Notes under the pieces: model-generated
The model's database searches: none
What the model saw: only the letters and a program-made list of their open reading frames with translations
What the model was told of the DNA's origin: nothing
Position numbers and translations under genes: made by a program
Source: Gentiana macrophylla
Taxonomy: Eukaryota; Streptophyta; Magnoliopsida; Gentianales; Gentianaceae
Direction: 5' to 3'
Length of the DNA: 64,000 nt
NCBI GenBank assembly: GCA_026214975.1
Contig: JAOBSW010000559.1
Span: 35,757-99,756, forward strand
Shown here: positions 11,579 through 22,238 of the stretch, piece by piece
How the letters are laid out: every line of letters starts with the position of its first letter
Position numbering within the stretch: the first letter of the stretch is position 1

Positions 11579-12468
11579 TAAGCGATAAAATAAAATGAAT
11601 GAGGAAAAATTCATGAAGATATAAGATATAAATGACAATCGATGATGCAACCATTCGAATCATAATTACACGTTAACCTTAATATAAATGTATAACAGAG
11701 TGCGTGTGTGACAAGCCTTTTCAATTTCCACTATCCTTTCTTGAATAATTCAAGCAAACGCACAAATATCCATTCAGATAAATTCTAATGACTTTCCTAG
11801 GTATAGCAAGAACATTTCCACACAAAGTCCTTCCGTGTACTTATTAGGATAATCCCTAAAGCATATCATTCATATTTATACTGGGATAGTCGTAAGATAA
11901 CTTCTCTCTCTTTTTTTTTCTTTTTTTTAATGTGTAGCATATGCCCTCATTCCCAGCAATAGGATGTTTCGTGATAACACCCTAGCTGGACTACTATCAT
12001 CAGGCAGTCGGGAGCTTTTAAGCCTCATAGTGGTATAGTATGTTTCGTGATAACGCCCTACCGCACTCAAATCATTGGTAGCTACAACCGATATATATAT
12101 AGTTTATCTTATTTTGACATTCTTTCTATCACATTCAAACCTTGAGATATTCACAAGACATGTTCGTGGTTAGGTACTAAGTTATCGCTATTTCTAGGAT
12201 AAATCACTGTAATGTCGAATGGATACGATTTAAAATTTTTGCTTCAATATCAAAGGCTTACGTGAAGGAATTCATGTTACACAAATAAATTTAGGCTAAA
12301 ATGCACTTACGGTTCAAATTAGTTATACATATCCAAATTGATCATTACATCTTTAAATCCATGAAATAAATGCCTTATTCAGATTATTTTAATCAACTCA
12401 TTAATGTTCGAAAAATCAAAAACTAAGGGTTTAAACACTTACTGCCATTTCTAACCAACCATACTCTA
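11579..12468. other. Non-coding 3' region of Z between the two PPTs
   Basis: No domain seen. Contains CGGGAGCTTTTAAGCCTCAT and a following block (about 12011-12090) also found in Y near 54610-54690, so this non-coding interval is conserved between Z and Y. Confidence 0.55.
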
Positions 12469-12506
12469 CCCCCACTTACAATTTTACATTATTCTCGTAA
12501 TGTAAA
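12469..12506 (-). promoter_or_regulatory. Internal PPT and hairpin of Z
   Basis: Plus strand: CCCCC at 12469-12473, then ACTTACAA, then a perfect 9-bp stem TTTACATTA / TAATGTAAA (12483-12506) around a 6-nt loop. The stem sequence is unrelated to those of S, W and X, but its position relative to the G-run is the same. Confidence 0.65.
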
Positions 12507-13260
12507 TGAGATAGAGAGGAAGACTTAGCTTATAAACCAGCAGAAAGGTGCTACCGAATCCCGTGAATAAATGACCATGAGAAAGCACGACCCTAATCCC
12601 TATACAAAACCAAAACAAAGAAAACACGGGACATGGTCCTCGTGCAAGACATCGAACAGGATATGGGAATAATAAGAAAATGGTTACATCACGCGTAAAA
12701 TTCGATAGGCAATATATAGCACATAATAGCTTTAGATGGAAAAATCATCATACGGGTAAAGCACGTAACATCTAAGCATATACGTATCATAAAGAGTATC
12801 ACATGAGCATATATCATAGTCAAGTCAGCTATTCCTAGATTCAATTTTATTACACACAGTTTTATTAAGGTGGGAATACTCACCACTATACTACAACGAC
12901 CAGAAATTTGAAACAGACTAGATCATAAAATGAAATGTGTGAAAGAGCGTTGAGTCTTTTATACCCATATCCTCAAGGGTTCAACAACCTAAGTCCAAGA
13001 AATGATGTATTTGAATGTTTTCTTTTTTTCTCCATCGGGATTTTCGGATAACCACCTAATCGTTCCCTCTTTAATAACATTCAAACCTTCATCTTGAGAC
13101 TTGGTTGTACTTTGTCCATATTTCCTATTATATTGACTCTGTCCACATATTCTACATTAAGACTAGTCTTATTCAAATTATTATTATTTAACGGGCTGCC
13201 TCCCGGTAGCGCTTTTGTTTAACGTCATTTGCTCGACAGGGTGACTCTAAACGGACTCAA
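12507..13260. other. Non-coding spacer of Z with blocks shared with Y and X
   Basis: 12507-13036 has no recognisable coding sequence. 13037-13110 (TCGGGATTTTCGGATAACC and following) is nearly identical to Y at 59133-59225, where it follows integrase. 13192-13235 (CTGCCTCCCGGTAGCGCTTT) matches X at 51383-51427, also just after integrase. These phrases mark the pol-to-spacer border in Athila-type elements, so Z keeps the border although pol is gone. Confidence 0.65.
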
Positions 13261-14213
13261 TCAACCAAAATCCGAACTCAAGAAGATCAATAGCTTAAGA
13301 AAAATTAACAAGGCGAGAACCATCAAAATTAAATTGTCTAGAAACGTACCTCGTTTGGCCCTCGATGTTATCTCCTCCCAGCCAGAGAATCTTCTTTTAT
13401 CAGCCTGTCGAACCATCTTCTTTTGAAAATCACCATAAAGCTCATCCATCAGGAAGTATACAAATTGGACCACAGAAAATTCATTCTCACAGGGTGGACG
13501 AATGTAATAATCCGGAACTGTCATATCAAATATTACCAACTCTCCCGGTGGTTCTACCAAAGATGGCCGATCACTCTCCTGCTCTTCTAACTCTAAAATC
13601 CCATTATAGCAAACTGAATCCTCAACCTTATTCTCAACCTGAACTTCTTCAATGAGCACTTCATCTTTCCCATCCACCTCACATGTCTCGCCTCTTTCAC
13701 ATACCTCACTAATTCAATCAATTCCCCACCTTGTCTTGAAGATTTCTTATAGCGAGTCGATGACTTACCTTGAACTCCTCGTGATGTCCAACGATCGCTC
13801 TTGCAAGATCTCGGTCCAATCGCTCTAGTTGCTCTATTTGATCTGCCGGTGAAGTCTTCTTGTGGCATGGGGCAAACCGATCATATCGACTTTGATTCAT
13901 CGGAGGTGAGTAGCGAGTGTTTTGCCATTCCGGATAATCGATCAAGTGGTGAATGCGGTAAAGCTATCAACGGCCGAGTATGAACACCATAATCTCGATA
14001 AGCACTAGGGTTCGGATAACCCTCATAATATTGTGGTTCATAACTCGAATAACCATAATTTCGATCCGGTATGCACTAGGGCAATTATAGGACCAAGAAC
14101 CTTGGTTATTCTGGGCCGTTGATACTTGAGGCTCGCACACGAATCGTTGTTGATAAGGTTGGTAGGGTATTATTGTTGTTCAAAGCGTGGTATTGATTGA
14201 GAAATTCATCCAT
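13261..14213 (-). pseudogene. gag-derived remnant ORF of Z
   Basis: Starts at about 14213 with MDEFLNQYHALNNNN and continues in shifting frames: Tyr/Pro-rich (YSSYEPQYYEGYPNPSAYRD), then LIALPHSPLDYPEWQNTRYS, a charged helix (DQIEQLERLDRDLARAIV), then an acidic segment that ends with the frame at 13261. At least three frames are needed, several breaks lying at CAG/CTG-like sites. Position and start resemble the S ORF at 6248-7188. Likely the C-terminal end of gag kept in a non-autonomous element; not functional as read. Confidence 0.5.
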
Positions 14214-14545
14214 TTAAGCTCAAATCGAAAGATCTCGTAAAACAACAAGAAAACAATAAAAAATTTTCTTTTTTTTTTCTCGTTTTTTTATTTTATTTTA
14301 TTTTATTTATTTTTATGGTAGCCGAAGGCCCTAAGCCTCAGTTCTAGCTGGACTTACAAGATATCAACCTAATATAACAACCCCCAGAAAGAGATTGGGT
14401 TGAGTACCAAAGTCGTATTCAAACCGAAGTTTAGGACAATATCACTTCAAAGATCCCAAGACTCTTATCGAAAGTAAAATAAAAATAAAAACCTAGGCCC
14501 AAGTCTTCGGTTCACTTACAAGATATCACAACAATATCACACATT

Positions 14546-14563
14546 TCCCCGGCAACGGCACCA
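14546..14563 (-). promoter_or_regulatory. Primer-binding site of Z (tRNA-Asp, one mismatch)
   Basis: Plus strand TCCCCGGCAACGGCACCA differs from the tRNA-Asp 3' end at one base (A for G near CCA). It lies 5 bp from the LTR start at 14569. Confidence 0.9.
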
Positions 14564-15770
14564 ATTTTTGATGAGCTAAAATTTACCCCTTCAAAAATAC
14601 AATTTATAAAAGACTCGCAACCGTGGGTAAACTAACTCTCTAACCAGCAGAGTACCGGGTCGATTGTTAGAATAGCTATAGGAGTACGAGGTTGATCCCA
14701 AGAGAAATGTGGTTGTGAGTACCAAAGTGAACGTGTTTCTTAGTCTAGGCGATCAAAGTTGTTGTGTTGTTTATACTAAAGATAGAAAAGAAATAAAATT
14801 AAACTACTTGGTTTTAAAAGACATAGCCGAACCATGATCAAAATAGTTAATTTCAACCCCACGGATAGACAAAACTAGAAGTGTGCATTATAACAAATGA
14901 ACTCTCACATTCAATCTCACAAAGTGCACTCCTAGTTCGATGCTAAAATCAACAACTCTCCTTCAACATCCTATGTGAGGTTAACTAATTCTCCCTTTAG
15001 AAAACCGATTAATCTAACATGATTAAGTGCTGTGAGACGCTCCGTTTTCACAGAAAAACCTCGTTAAGGAAACAAGTCCGAAATTACTCGGTCGACGTTA
15101 CTACCCCCGATACTCACCAATGTACTACACCGAACATCTTAACGAGAATGTGTCAAAGCAGTAAACCGAAGCTTTACCTAATCCATGGTCTGCCCGAAAG
15201 ACTCCGTGAAACAACTTGTCATCATTGGCTCAAGAACCACCCGGCACTTCATAGTTCAACCCCGGGGTCTAACACTAAATTACACTAATCTAAACTACCA
15301 CATTCAAGTTATTACGTTGATAATAATACATCGATGAGCGCGGGCCTGAATTCACGACCTAAAACCCGGTATGTTTTACCTCCCGATCTTAGAACCCTTT
15401 TTCCCACACCACTCTCTTTGAACAACTCTCAAGAGTGATGTGTGTGATTTTTTTGACCTAGGTTGTCAATCTAGCCCAAATCCGTTATAACAAGTTCTAA
15501 GACGTGCAATATGTGAGATATAACAATAAAAAGCACTACACACTCCCTATTTCATTTTCCAAGGGTTGATTTCACCAAATTTTACATGATTCAACTATAA
15601 TAAGTTTAGCTACTCATATATATATGTAGATATATAGATTTTACAAGTAATCGATCATTAAAATGTCATGGATTAAACGGGCGGAAGTTTTACATAATAG
15701 CCTTCATCAATGCCGAATTCTATTAAAACCAAATTAAAACCTTAATCCAATCATTTGCCGATTTTCGATA

Positions 15771-15773
<3 letters not shown>

Positions 15774-15829
<56 letters not shown>

Positions 15830-15890
15830 GTATATATATGTATATATATGTATATATATGTATATATATGTATATATATATATATCTATA
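15774..15890. repeat. TA-rich microsatellite in Z 5' LTR
   Basis: Long (TA)n followed by several GTATATATAT units. The corresponding place in the other LTR (10480-10508) has only a short run, so the expansion came after insertion or is an assembly artefact. Apparent proteins across it are repeat translation. Confidence 0.9.
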
Positions 15891-16142
15891 TAACAAAATG
15901 AAAGAAAACAAGAAAGAAAGAACGAAAAACAGAAACTATATTATAACGATAATTATTCGAAATTATAACGAAATTACAACTATATATATATATATATATA
16001 TATATAGGCCCCAAAATGAAAGAAAAATGAAGGGAAAAGATGAAGAAGAGATGGGGGAAGAAGGGGCGGCCAAAGTTGGCCAAGAAAGGGGCAAAGATCA
16101 CTCTGCTAATGCCCTCATATATATAGGCAAATTGATCAAGGC

Positions 16143-16176
16143 CGGACCGGTCCTGAAAGGGAACCGGACCGGTCCG
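16143..16176. promoter_or_regulatory. Z palindrome pair in right LTR (CGG-N6-CCG)
   Basis: CGGACCGGTCCT at 16143-16154 and CGGACCGGTCCG at 16165-16176, start-to-start 22 bp, about 18 bp upstream (sense) of TATATATA. Same arrangement as in X and Y with a different core. Confidence 0.8.
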
Positions 16177-16929
16177 GTGTCATCATTTCAAATCATTACT
16201 CGCATGTGCAAGCATGTGCACAGTTATAATATATATAATTATATATTAAACTTCTAAAATTCATATCTTGAGTTGTAGACCTCCAAAAATCATGATTTAA
16301 ACGTCATTAGAAAGCTCTCGGAAAAATCTACAACTTTCATGAAGGACACTTCTTCAGAAAACGCCTTTTTGATGGGTCATTCCCATTACGTGTCGTTTTC
16401 GGGATTTTCACTGATACGAATCGATTAGCCACTTGACCACCATTTGAGTTGTAGAAGTCCGATTGACTTGATTCAAATTGCGTTGGAAAGATTATTTGAA
16501 GATCTATAACTTTTATTAAGGCCACTTCTTCAGAAAATGCCGTTTTGAAGGGCCATTTGTTCGTCGAAGAATAAATCGTTAGTGGTACCACTAACCACTG
16601 ATCCACTTGACCACTTAAGTTAATGGCACACTCTTTTATCCCTAAAAACACCTCTTTTAGGCCTCAAAACGTTTCGTTACTCGGGATTTTGGTCAACCTA
16701 TAATTCTGCAATAAACCACCAAAATACCAAACGTAAATCCGACACGACACTCCGATCACTAAACCGGTACAAAAACTAATAAAAACACGATATTTTACAT
16801 AATAGTTACTACTTACATATTTTTATGAAACTTAGGAATTAAAGACCCGAAATGATACAAAAGTGCTCAAAATGATATCAGAAACGGGGTGAAAAGTTAT
16901 AAAAATAACTGTGAATTTTTCCGTTATCA

Positions 16930-16934
16930 CCTAC
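16930..16934. repeat. Target-site duplication of Z, right copy (CCTAC)
   Basis: Follows the LTR end GTTATCA. The duplicated bases directly touch the G-run of W's internal PPT: the sense strand of W reads GGGGG (16938-16934) then TAGG. Confidence 0.93.
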
Positions 16935-16964
16935 CCCCACTTAATCGAAACATTGTCCTCAATG
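16934..16964 (-). promoter_or_regulatory. Internal PPT and hairpin of W
   Basis: Sense strand: CATTG-AGGA-CAATG (16964-16951), TTTCGATTAAGT, GGGGG (16938-16934). Same module as in S and X. Z has integrated at its 3' edge. Confidence 0.7.
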
Positions 16965-17303
16965 AGAAGATGAAAATAGAAAACGGAAAGGAACTTAGCT
17001 TCGTTAAACATGGAGCGGAATAAGGATGGATCGGCATCAATAGCAAAGGGCGCAGAATAAAACTCCTCGGAAATCTGCTATAGTTAGCTCATACAAAACA
17101 AGAGACGGAACTCGAGTGACAATAACCGTATAATAAAAAATGCGGCAGTAAAAGAGAAATGTAATAACTCCAAAACAATTTAAGCCGACAAAATTATTAT
17201 AGTAAGAATAAAAGTCTGACATAATACTACTAGATAGGAAAAATAAAAATAAAAATAAAAATAAATACTAGAAATGGAAAATAACAACAAGAAATAATAA
17301 GAA

Positions 17304-18398
17304 CTAGTCCTCATCGAAATATTCCTCCCAGTCATCTCTTGGCTCGAAACGGGGAGGTGGTCCAGAACTTGAGGCAGCAGAATAAGATACTCCGTGATGT
17401 AGGGCAGTCCTAGGTGGTGAGGTCGAAGGAGGAACGCCTAAAAAGTCCATCATTCTGTCCATTTTGCGATGCAGATTCGCAATCTCTTTTGCATCCTCTT
17501 CAATCAAAGCCCTCTGAGATCGAGGCCCTTCGTGGACCGGAGTACGTTCTCTCTTAGCTCTTTGACCCACACGTCTCGGCTGTCGCAAGACTGATTGCGA
17601 ACTGATTTTACGCTCAGGCTCTTCCCAATCATCACGAACCAAAACCGGAACCTCGTTTTCCAGAACGAACATATCAATCATAGGGCCATAAGGTAGCTGC
17701 TCTTGCTCGGACTCATCGGCAATCTCCAGGATGCGTTTATTCATTAGCATGTCTATGTTAACTGGAGATTCCTGTTCCAGGTAGAACATCAACTCTGCCC
17801 GCTTTGGTGTAACAGATACCGTGTGCTTGGTCGGTAGAAGGCGGGAACAAACAAATCTGTTCAGGATCTTCCTATCCAAAGATAGGTCATTCTCTAGGAA
17901 GATGGTGGGGACTCTCATTTGATTGAGCTTCCATTCCACCCCAAAGTAGTCAACTATCATCTACATCCTCTCCAAATCATTCATATTGGAGGATGATGTA
18001 TATTCCTCCGGGCCCACTAGTGAATTTCTCACCCCGTAGTGTTCATTTATCTTTTCGATGGTGAAATCCACTTTCACCCCTCGGACCATAGCAAATGTGG
18101 CTCATGGGTTGTGCCCTGCATAGAACTCTCACACCACCGTCGAATTGAACCGGCTTGGTGCCTCTGCCATATCAAGAATGTCGTGGTACGTCATGACCTG
18201 AGGCAAGATACTGCCACAATCCTCCAAGTCGACGCCACGTTCACGACTAATAGGTCGGCCATTCTAGTGCCCTTTGAATGACTCATAAATCTGTAGAGAA
18301 TAGAATTGCTCAACCCCGTCAATCAAAGGGTTGGCATCGGCATAGACAACCTGATGACCTCTTGGACGAAGAACAGTTCTGCTGCGTTTTGGACCCAT
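17304..18398 (-). pseudogene. Putative plant transposon-type ORF of W
   Basis: Starts MGPKRSRTVLRPRGHQVVY at 18398. After a few stops and shifts (near 18270, 18115-18000) it continues with VRGVKVDFTIEKINEHYGV, typical of the family annotated as putative plant transposon protein (PF20167-like: an EFY-like motif, then VRG...V.F....IN..Y). The open C-terminal half (17960-17304, 218 residues) has NRFVCSRLLPTKHTVSVTPK, a charged linker, a short coiled coil (EIANLHRKMDRMMDFLG) and an acidic tail ending DDWEEYFDED. Function of the family is unknown to me. W has one copy, X and Y two each. Family assignment is from memory, not a search. Confidence 0.65.
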
Positions 18399-19744
18399 AG
18401 TGGATGGACACAGAGAGGCGTGGATATCTTGATTACGCTATGAAATAGACCCTCGGTTTACCGGACCTCTTTGCCGATTTACCCTTCCTAATTTTTTACG
18501 ACTTTTTCTAGGACAGTGCTGCTGATGATGGAAGAAGATGAACTGCAGCAACAACGATGTCACAGCAGTACCACACAGCAACAGAGGACGGAAAAAGGGT
18601 GTTTTGGGTGTTGAGATTGAAGGAAAATGGTTGATAGTAGTGGTGGTGATGGTGGGCCGAATATTTAGAAGTAGAAGAAGATGGTTGAGGATGAAGAATA
18701 ATGGTGGTGAATGAGTGTTTAAATAGGAGAAAGAGATAGGAGATGGAAGGATTTATTGGGGTAGTGGTTAGAGGAGTAATGGTGGTGATAGGATTGAGGG
18801 GTTGATTGATGGGATTGAGGTGGAGTAATGGTGGAGTGTGGGAAAGGAGGAAATGATGGAAAAGAGGGGGAAAAATGGTGATTCTGGTGACTGGGGGACT
18901 GACCGATGCAACGTGTGTCCATCACATGTTATCGAAGGGTCTGGTCTAAAATCTAACACACAAAAATCGATAAAACTCATTTCGATAAACCAGGGGATAT
19001 GCTCGATTAACGGGGCCAACTTTTCTCTAGATTTTCTCAATTCGCTCTACACACCTTACATTCACTTACTACTCAATCTCGACCTCAAATCACTAGTTCT
19101 TACTCTTTCTTTTGTTATTTCCGACTCAATCCTAACCTACTTCACTAAAATCCACAACGAGTAAAAAAAACCTTCCCAACATCAATTGGTTTCAAGCCTA
19201 AGGGTGTGGTATGATGAAAAAAAGCTCATCATTTCATCTGGCTACTTTTATTGACTCTTATCCTACCTAAGGTTTCAAGAGATAGTTCTGAGTTTATAGT
19301 CGCTAGCTCGACTTTCTTCGGATCCTCATTCAATCAGACGTCGGGGCTTTAACTCGCCAAACTTGCATTCTTAAGGTTTCAACCGTCATGCACATCCTTT
19401 CTTGTTTTCCATTATCCTCTAGGAGTGCTCTCTCTCGGTTTTTCACAGAAACTCTATGAGCTCTCTTCCTTGCACGTCTCGCTTTCTTTGCTCATGCACT
19501 AGGTCTACCCCTGCTTCGAGACTTAACCTTTATGTCCAAGGATTCCACATTTTCTCTTTTTGGCTTTATCTCATCACTACGCAATACGGACGGACTAACT
19601 TCCGCGAGCGTCTTGTTGTGGTCCTTCTCCTCATGTTCTTTAAGTAGTACTCTCATAAACTCCTGCTCACAGGTTTCTACAAGAACCTCTCAATGCCTAG
19701 ACCTCTCATCCTTTATCTCCACAACTTTAACATCTCCAGAACCA
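18399..19744. other. W spacer between protease remnant and extra ORF
   Basis: Includes a palindrome pair at 18454-18486 close to the ORF start, a CAG/CTG-rich stretch near 18515-18590, and G-rich repeats near 18630-18900. In X and Y this position is filled by the end of integrase and a spacer; here no RT, RNase H or integrase motif is visible, so pol appears deleted. Confidence 0.5.
18454..18486. promoter_or_regulatory. W palindrome pair upstream of the extra ORF
   Basis: CGGTTTACCGGA at 18454 and CGATTTACCCTT at 18475, start-to-start 21 bp, about 55 bp upstream of the ATG at 18398. Relatives occur at 20639/20660 (CGGTAAATTGGG, CGATAAACTGGG; 21 bp apart) and in the LTR at 21474 and 21922 (CGGTTTACCGGG, CGGTTAACCGGC). 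The core is CGG-N4-CCG rather than N6. Confidence 0.5.
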
Positions 19745-20460
19745 TAGGTCATCATGTAGCGTTCAGGCCTATTGTCTAGGGGTTCTAAGATCTTAACAGT
19801 TACTGCATCATTGTTCAACCTTAGAGTGCTTTCCCCTTAATCAAAATCCATGATCGCTCGGTTGGTCGCTAAGAAATGACTTCCTAATAAAACTGGGGCA
19901 CTAGGATCTTCCGGTACGTCTAAGACTGTGAAATCTACCAGGGAACGTGAATCCTCCTTCCTTAATTGTGCAATTCTTTTTAGCGGTGGCGGGCAGCATA
20001 TCTATTGTACGGTCGACAAAGGTCATGGACCGAGTCTGGTCCATGGTTACCTAAATCTTAACTTTTTGACAGAGGGAGAAAGGAAGAATATTGCAACTCG
20101 ACCAGAGTCGCAGAGCCCTGATCCTACAGATACTTCATTGATTGAGATCGGGAGTCGAAAAGTCCTGGGGTCTTCTAGCTTCACTACGGTATCCGAGTCC
20201 GGGTAATCCTCAGGCTCAGAGAACATAGTGTCAAGATCCTCTTCAGGATCATCAGAATCATAATCAGAAGATATATCAATCAACTCAATAGGAAACTCAC
20301 CTGGCCGATACGTTTCGTGCTCTTTCGGGTTCTCTTCGGCCTCCCGTTTAAGTGCTTCTTTTTCCCCCTCCACACGTTTCTTACCTGCTTCATACTGCTC
20401 TCTGACTTTTGATCCTGGGTACATGGAGATTGGTTTGATATTCAATACTTCACGAGGCAT
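19745..20460 (-). pseudogene. Retroviral-type aspartic protease remnant of W
   Basis: From MPREVLNIKPISM at 20460, through an acidic stretch, to LPISINEVSVGSGLCDSG at about 20160-20110, the DSG active-site region of Athila-type proteases followed by an altered version of the expected hydrophobic run. In another frame it continues as SLVDFTVLDVPEDPSAPVLL and GSHFLATNRAIMDFD (about 19950-19840), the typical C-terminal half of the domain (cf. LGRPFLATGRTLIDV in Y). A stop follows. Cleavage of the Gag-Pol polyprotein would be its role. No RT follows. Confidence 0.65.
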
Positions 20461-20638
20461 TGTGCTTGATTCGTCTTGCCTTTTTCAACTCTTGCTGAAT
20501 GAACATTTGAAGTGTCCCGAGATTCCTGTGAAAGAGACAAGAGAAAAACAAAGAAACCCTGCTGCAGACCTTCTAACTAAAAGTAACAGGGATATACACA
20601 GAATCACAAAGGCTGTCAGAACATGATTTTCTGACCCT

Positions 20639-20671
20639 CGGTAAATTGGGGGCAACCCACGATAAACTGGG
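20639..20671. promoter_or_regulatory. W palindrome-like pair near the PBS
   Basis: CGGTAAATTGGG at 20639 and CGATAAACTGGG at 20660, 21 bp apart, in the leader between PBS and protease remnant. Reverse complement of the 18454 type. Degenerate, so weaker than the X, Y and Z sites. Confidence 0.4.
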
Positions 20672-20806
20672 CTTAGAATTTCCTATTCTGGAAGTAAACA
20701 ATGTAGGTTTATTTCAGGACGACTCAAGACTCAAAAAGAAATATTAAACTAAATCAACAACTTCTTAATTAGAGTTAAAAATGTTTATTCTTGAAATTGG
20801 TCATTG

Positions 20807-20824
20807 TCCCTGGCAACGGCGCCA
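20807..20824 (-). promoter_or_regulatory. Primer-binding site of W (tRNA-Asp, one mismatch)
   Basis: Plus strand TCCCTGGCAACGGCGCCA, one base from the tRNA-Asp 3' end. Six bases (AAAACT) separate it from the LTR. Confidence 0.9.
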
Positions 20825-20830
20825 AAAACT

Positions 20831-22238
20831 TGATCGCGCGTGTAAGTCGCTTAATACTAGCAAGAGTACTAAGTTATTCGTATTATAGCAAAGGCAAATC
20901 AAGGTCGATCGCACAGAGACAATGCAAAGTATAAACGATTTTAACCTAATTAAGAAAACAAATACGGTCATTGACCAACAATAAACATAAAGGAAACACG
21001 GTATTGCTTCCCCATCCCACCTATCTACTAACTTGGTCTAGTTAATCCTTATGTTTACTTCCCCACATAATTTCCTTAAATCAATCGAATGTTTTAATTC
21101 AGTTTTAGCTACAAGTGCATCTCTTCTCCTTATCTACTTCCACCGTAAGGACAAAGCGAGAAGTCTATACGCAACTAACCTCCTTCGTTGGTTGTATTAG
21201 CCCACACGCAGATGAAGTTCAGAGATGCCGCACGAGACCGAAGACCTCCCTAAGCAGCTATCGACTATGACTAGCACGTTCCTAGGGATACATCAAGACT
21301 ATGTCCAAATTAACACTTCGCTAACAATCCTTCATGTCAATTTATGAATTACGAATATTAGATTGGCCAGACCTAATGAATCGTTTTAATTAATCTTGTT
21401 GATCAACGTAGCTGACGCTGAATCTCCATATTAGGGTTACCTAAATATTGCCATGTAAATCGGTTTAGACCGCCGGTTTACCGGGAGCGTCGGTTCCTAT
21501 TCTGGAATCTACATTGATTCGTTCTGATTAATTCAAGTAAATTATGGGGTTGTTAAACTTGCAGATTAACTATAACACGTAAATACATGTAGATCTACCA
21601 TAATAAAGACATAAAGGAAAGTTCAAAGCTTCATACCTTCGATTATGGGGATCTAGCTTGATCTACTCAAGATAGAGAAGGCGTGAAAGTGAGGAAACCA
21701 GAAATAAATCACCTAAAGCTTAAATGAACTTTATTTCATCAAATTGTATACAATCTATCAAAGTATATGAAAACTAATGGAGACACCTTGTAGTTCGAGT
21801 TCTGCGGCCTTATACAGATACATTAGCCGACTTATGACTCAATAAAACCCTAACCGACCTAGTAGATACGGCAGACTTCAGTTTCTTGTCCTTCAAGGCC
21901 TTGGTAATCGGGCCTAGGCTTCGGTTAACCGGCTCAGCTCTTCATCCCTTTTTCTGGCAGATTTCTTCCTGGACTTCATTCACTTGGCACAATGTCTTCC
22001 TTTCAGTCTAGATCCGTCCTTAGTTGCTCCAGATTTTGGTACATCCTGAAAAGTGTATAAACAAGGCAAAACAGTACCAAATCTACAGGATAATAACACA
22101 GATGCAGAATCATGAACCTAGGAACATGCATATAGCATTTAACAAATATTCCATATGATAACGAGCCTATCTATCTCCTCTTGAGCACAATTTGGGGTAA
22201 ATAAAGGTTAATTTAATGGTGCATTTAGAGCGTTATCA
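20831..22238 (-). repeat. 5' LTR of element W
   Basis: 1408 bp. Plus strand starts TGATCGCGCGTG next to the PBS and ends GAGCGTTATCA at 22238. Includes GTCGATCGCACAGAGACAA, the equivalent of the GTCGATCCCACAGGG phrase in S. Likely sense TATA at about 21811-21820 (TGTATAAGG). Following bases ACATG (22239-22243) would be the TSD; the partner is outside the window. Confidence 0.85.

Larger units (their letters stand above)
9266..16929 (-). mobile_element. Element Z: complete non-autonomous Athila-type retrotransposon
   Basis: Bounded by TSD CCTAC. LTRs 9266-11539 and 14569-16929 with ends TGATGAGC...GTTATCA, tRNA-Asp PBS at 14546-14563, 3' PPT at 11540-11578, internal PPT module at 12469-12506 and a gag-like remnant ORF at 13261-14213. 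The internal part is only about 3 kb and has no pol domain. Blocks at 13037-13110 closely match Y (59133-59225), and 13192-13235 matches X (51383-51427), which places Z among relatives of X and Y. LTR mismatches cluster at CAG/CTG, so a divergence-based age would be overestimated. Confidence 0.93.
14569..16929 (-). repeat. 5' LTR of element Z
   Basis: 2361 bp, pair to 9266-11539. It is longer mainly through a (TA)n/(GTATATATAT)n expansion at 15774-15890. Palindrome pair CGGACCGGTCCT/CGGACCGGTCCG at 16143 and 16165. TATATATA at about 16117-16125 is the likely sense TATA box. Confidence 0.93.
8449..22238 (-). mobile_element. Element W: defective Athila-type retrotransposon split by Z
   Basis: Pieces: 8449-9265 and 16930-22238 (Z removed). 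In sense order: 5' LTR 22238-20831, PBS, about 350 bp of leader, protease remnant 20460-19745, spacer, a putative plant transposon-type ORF 18398-17304, internal PPT 16964-16934, 3' non-coding part. Reverse transcriptase, RNase H and integrase are missing, so W could not move alone. W is older than Z, which interrupts it with a TSD. Confidence 0.75.

Noticed and set aside
15723..15911. Open frames of Tyr/Ile repeats around 15723-15911 and 48333-48666
   Set aside because: Translation of TA microsatellites, no protein signature.
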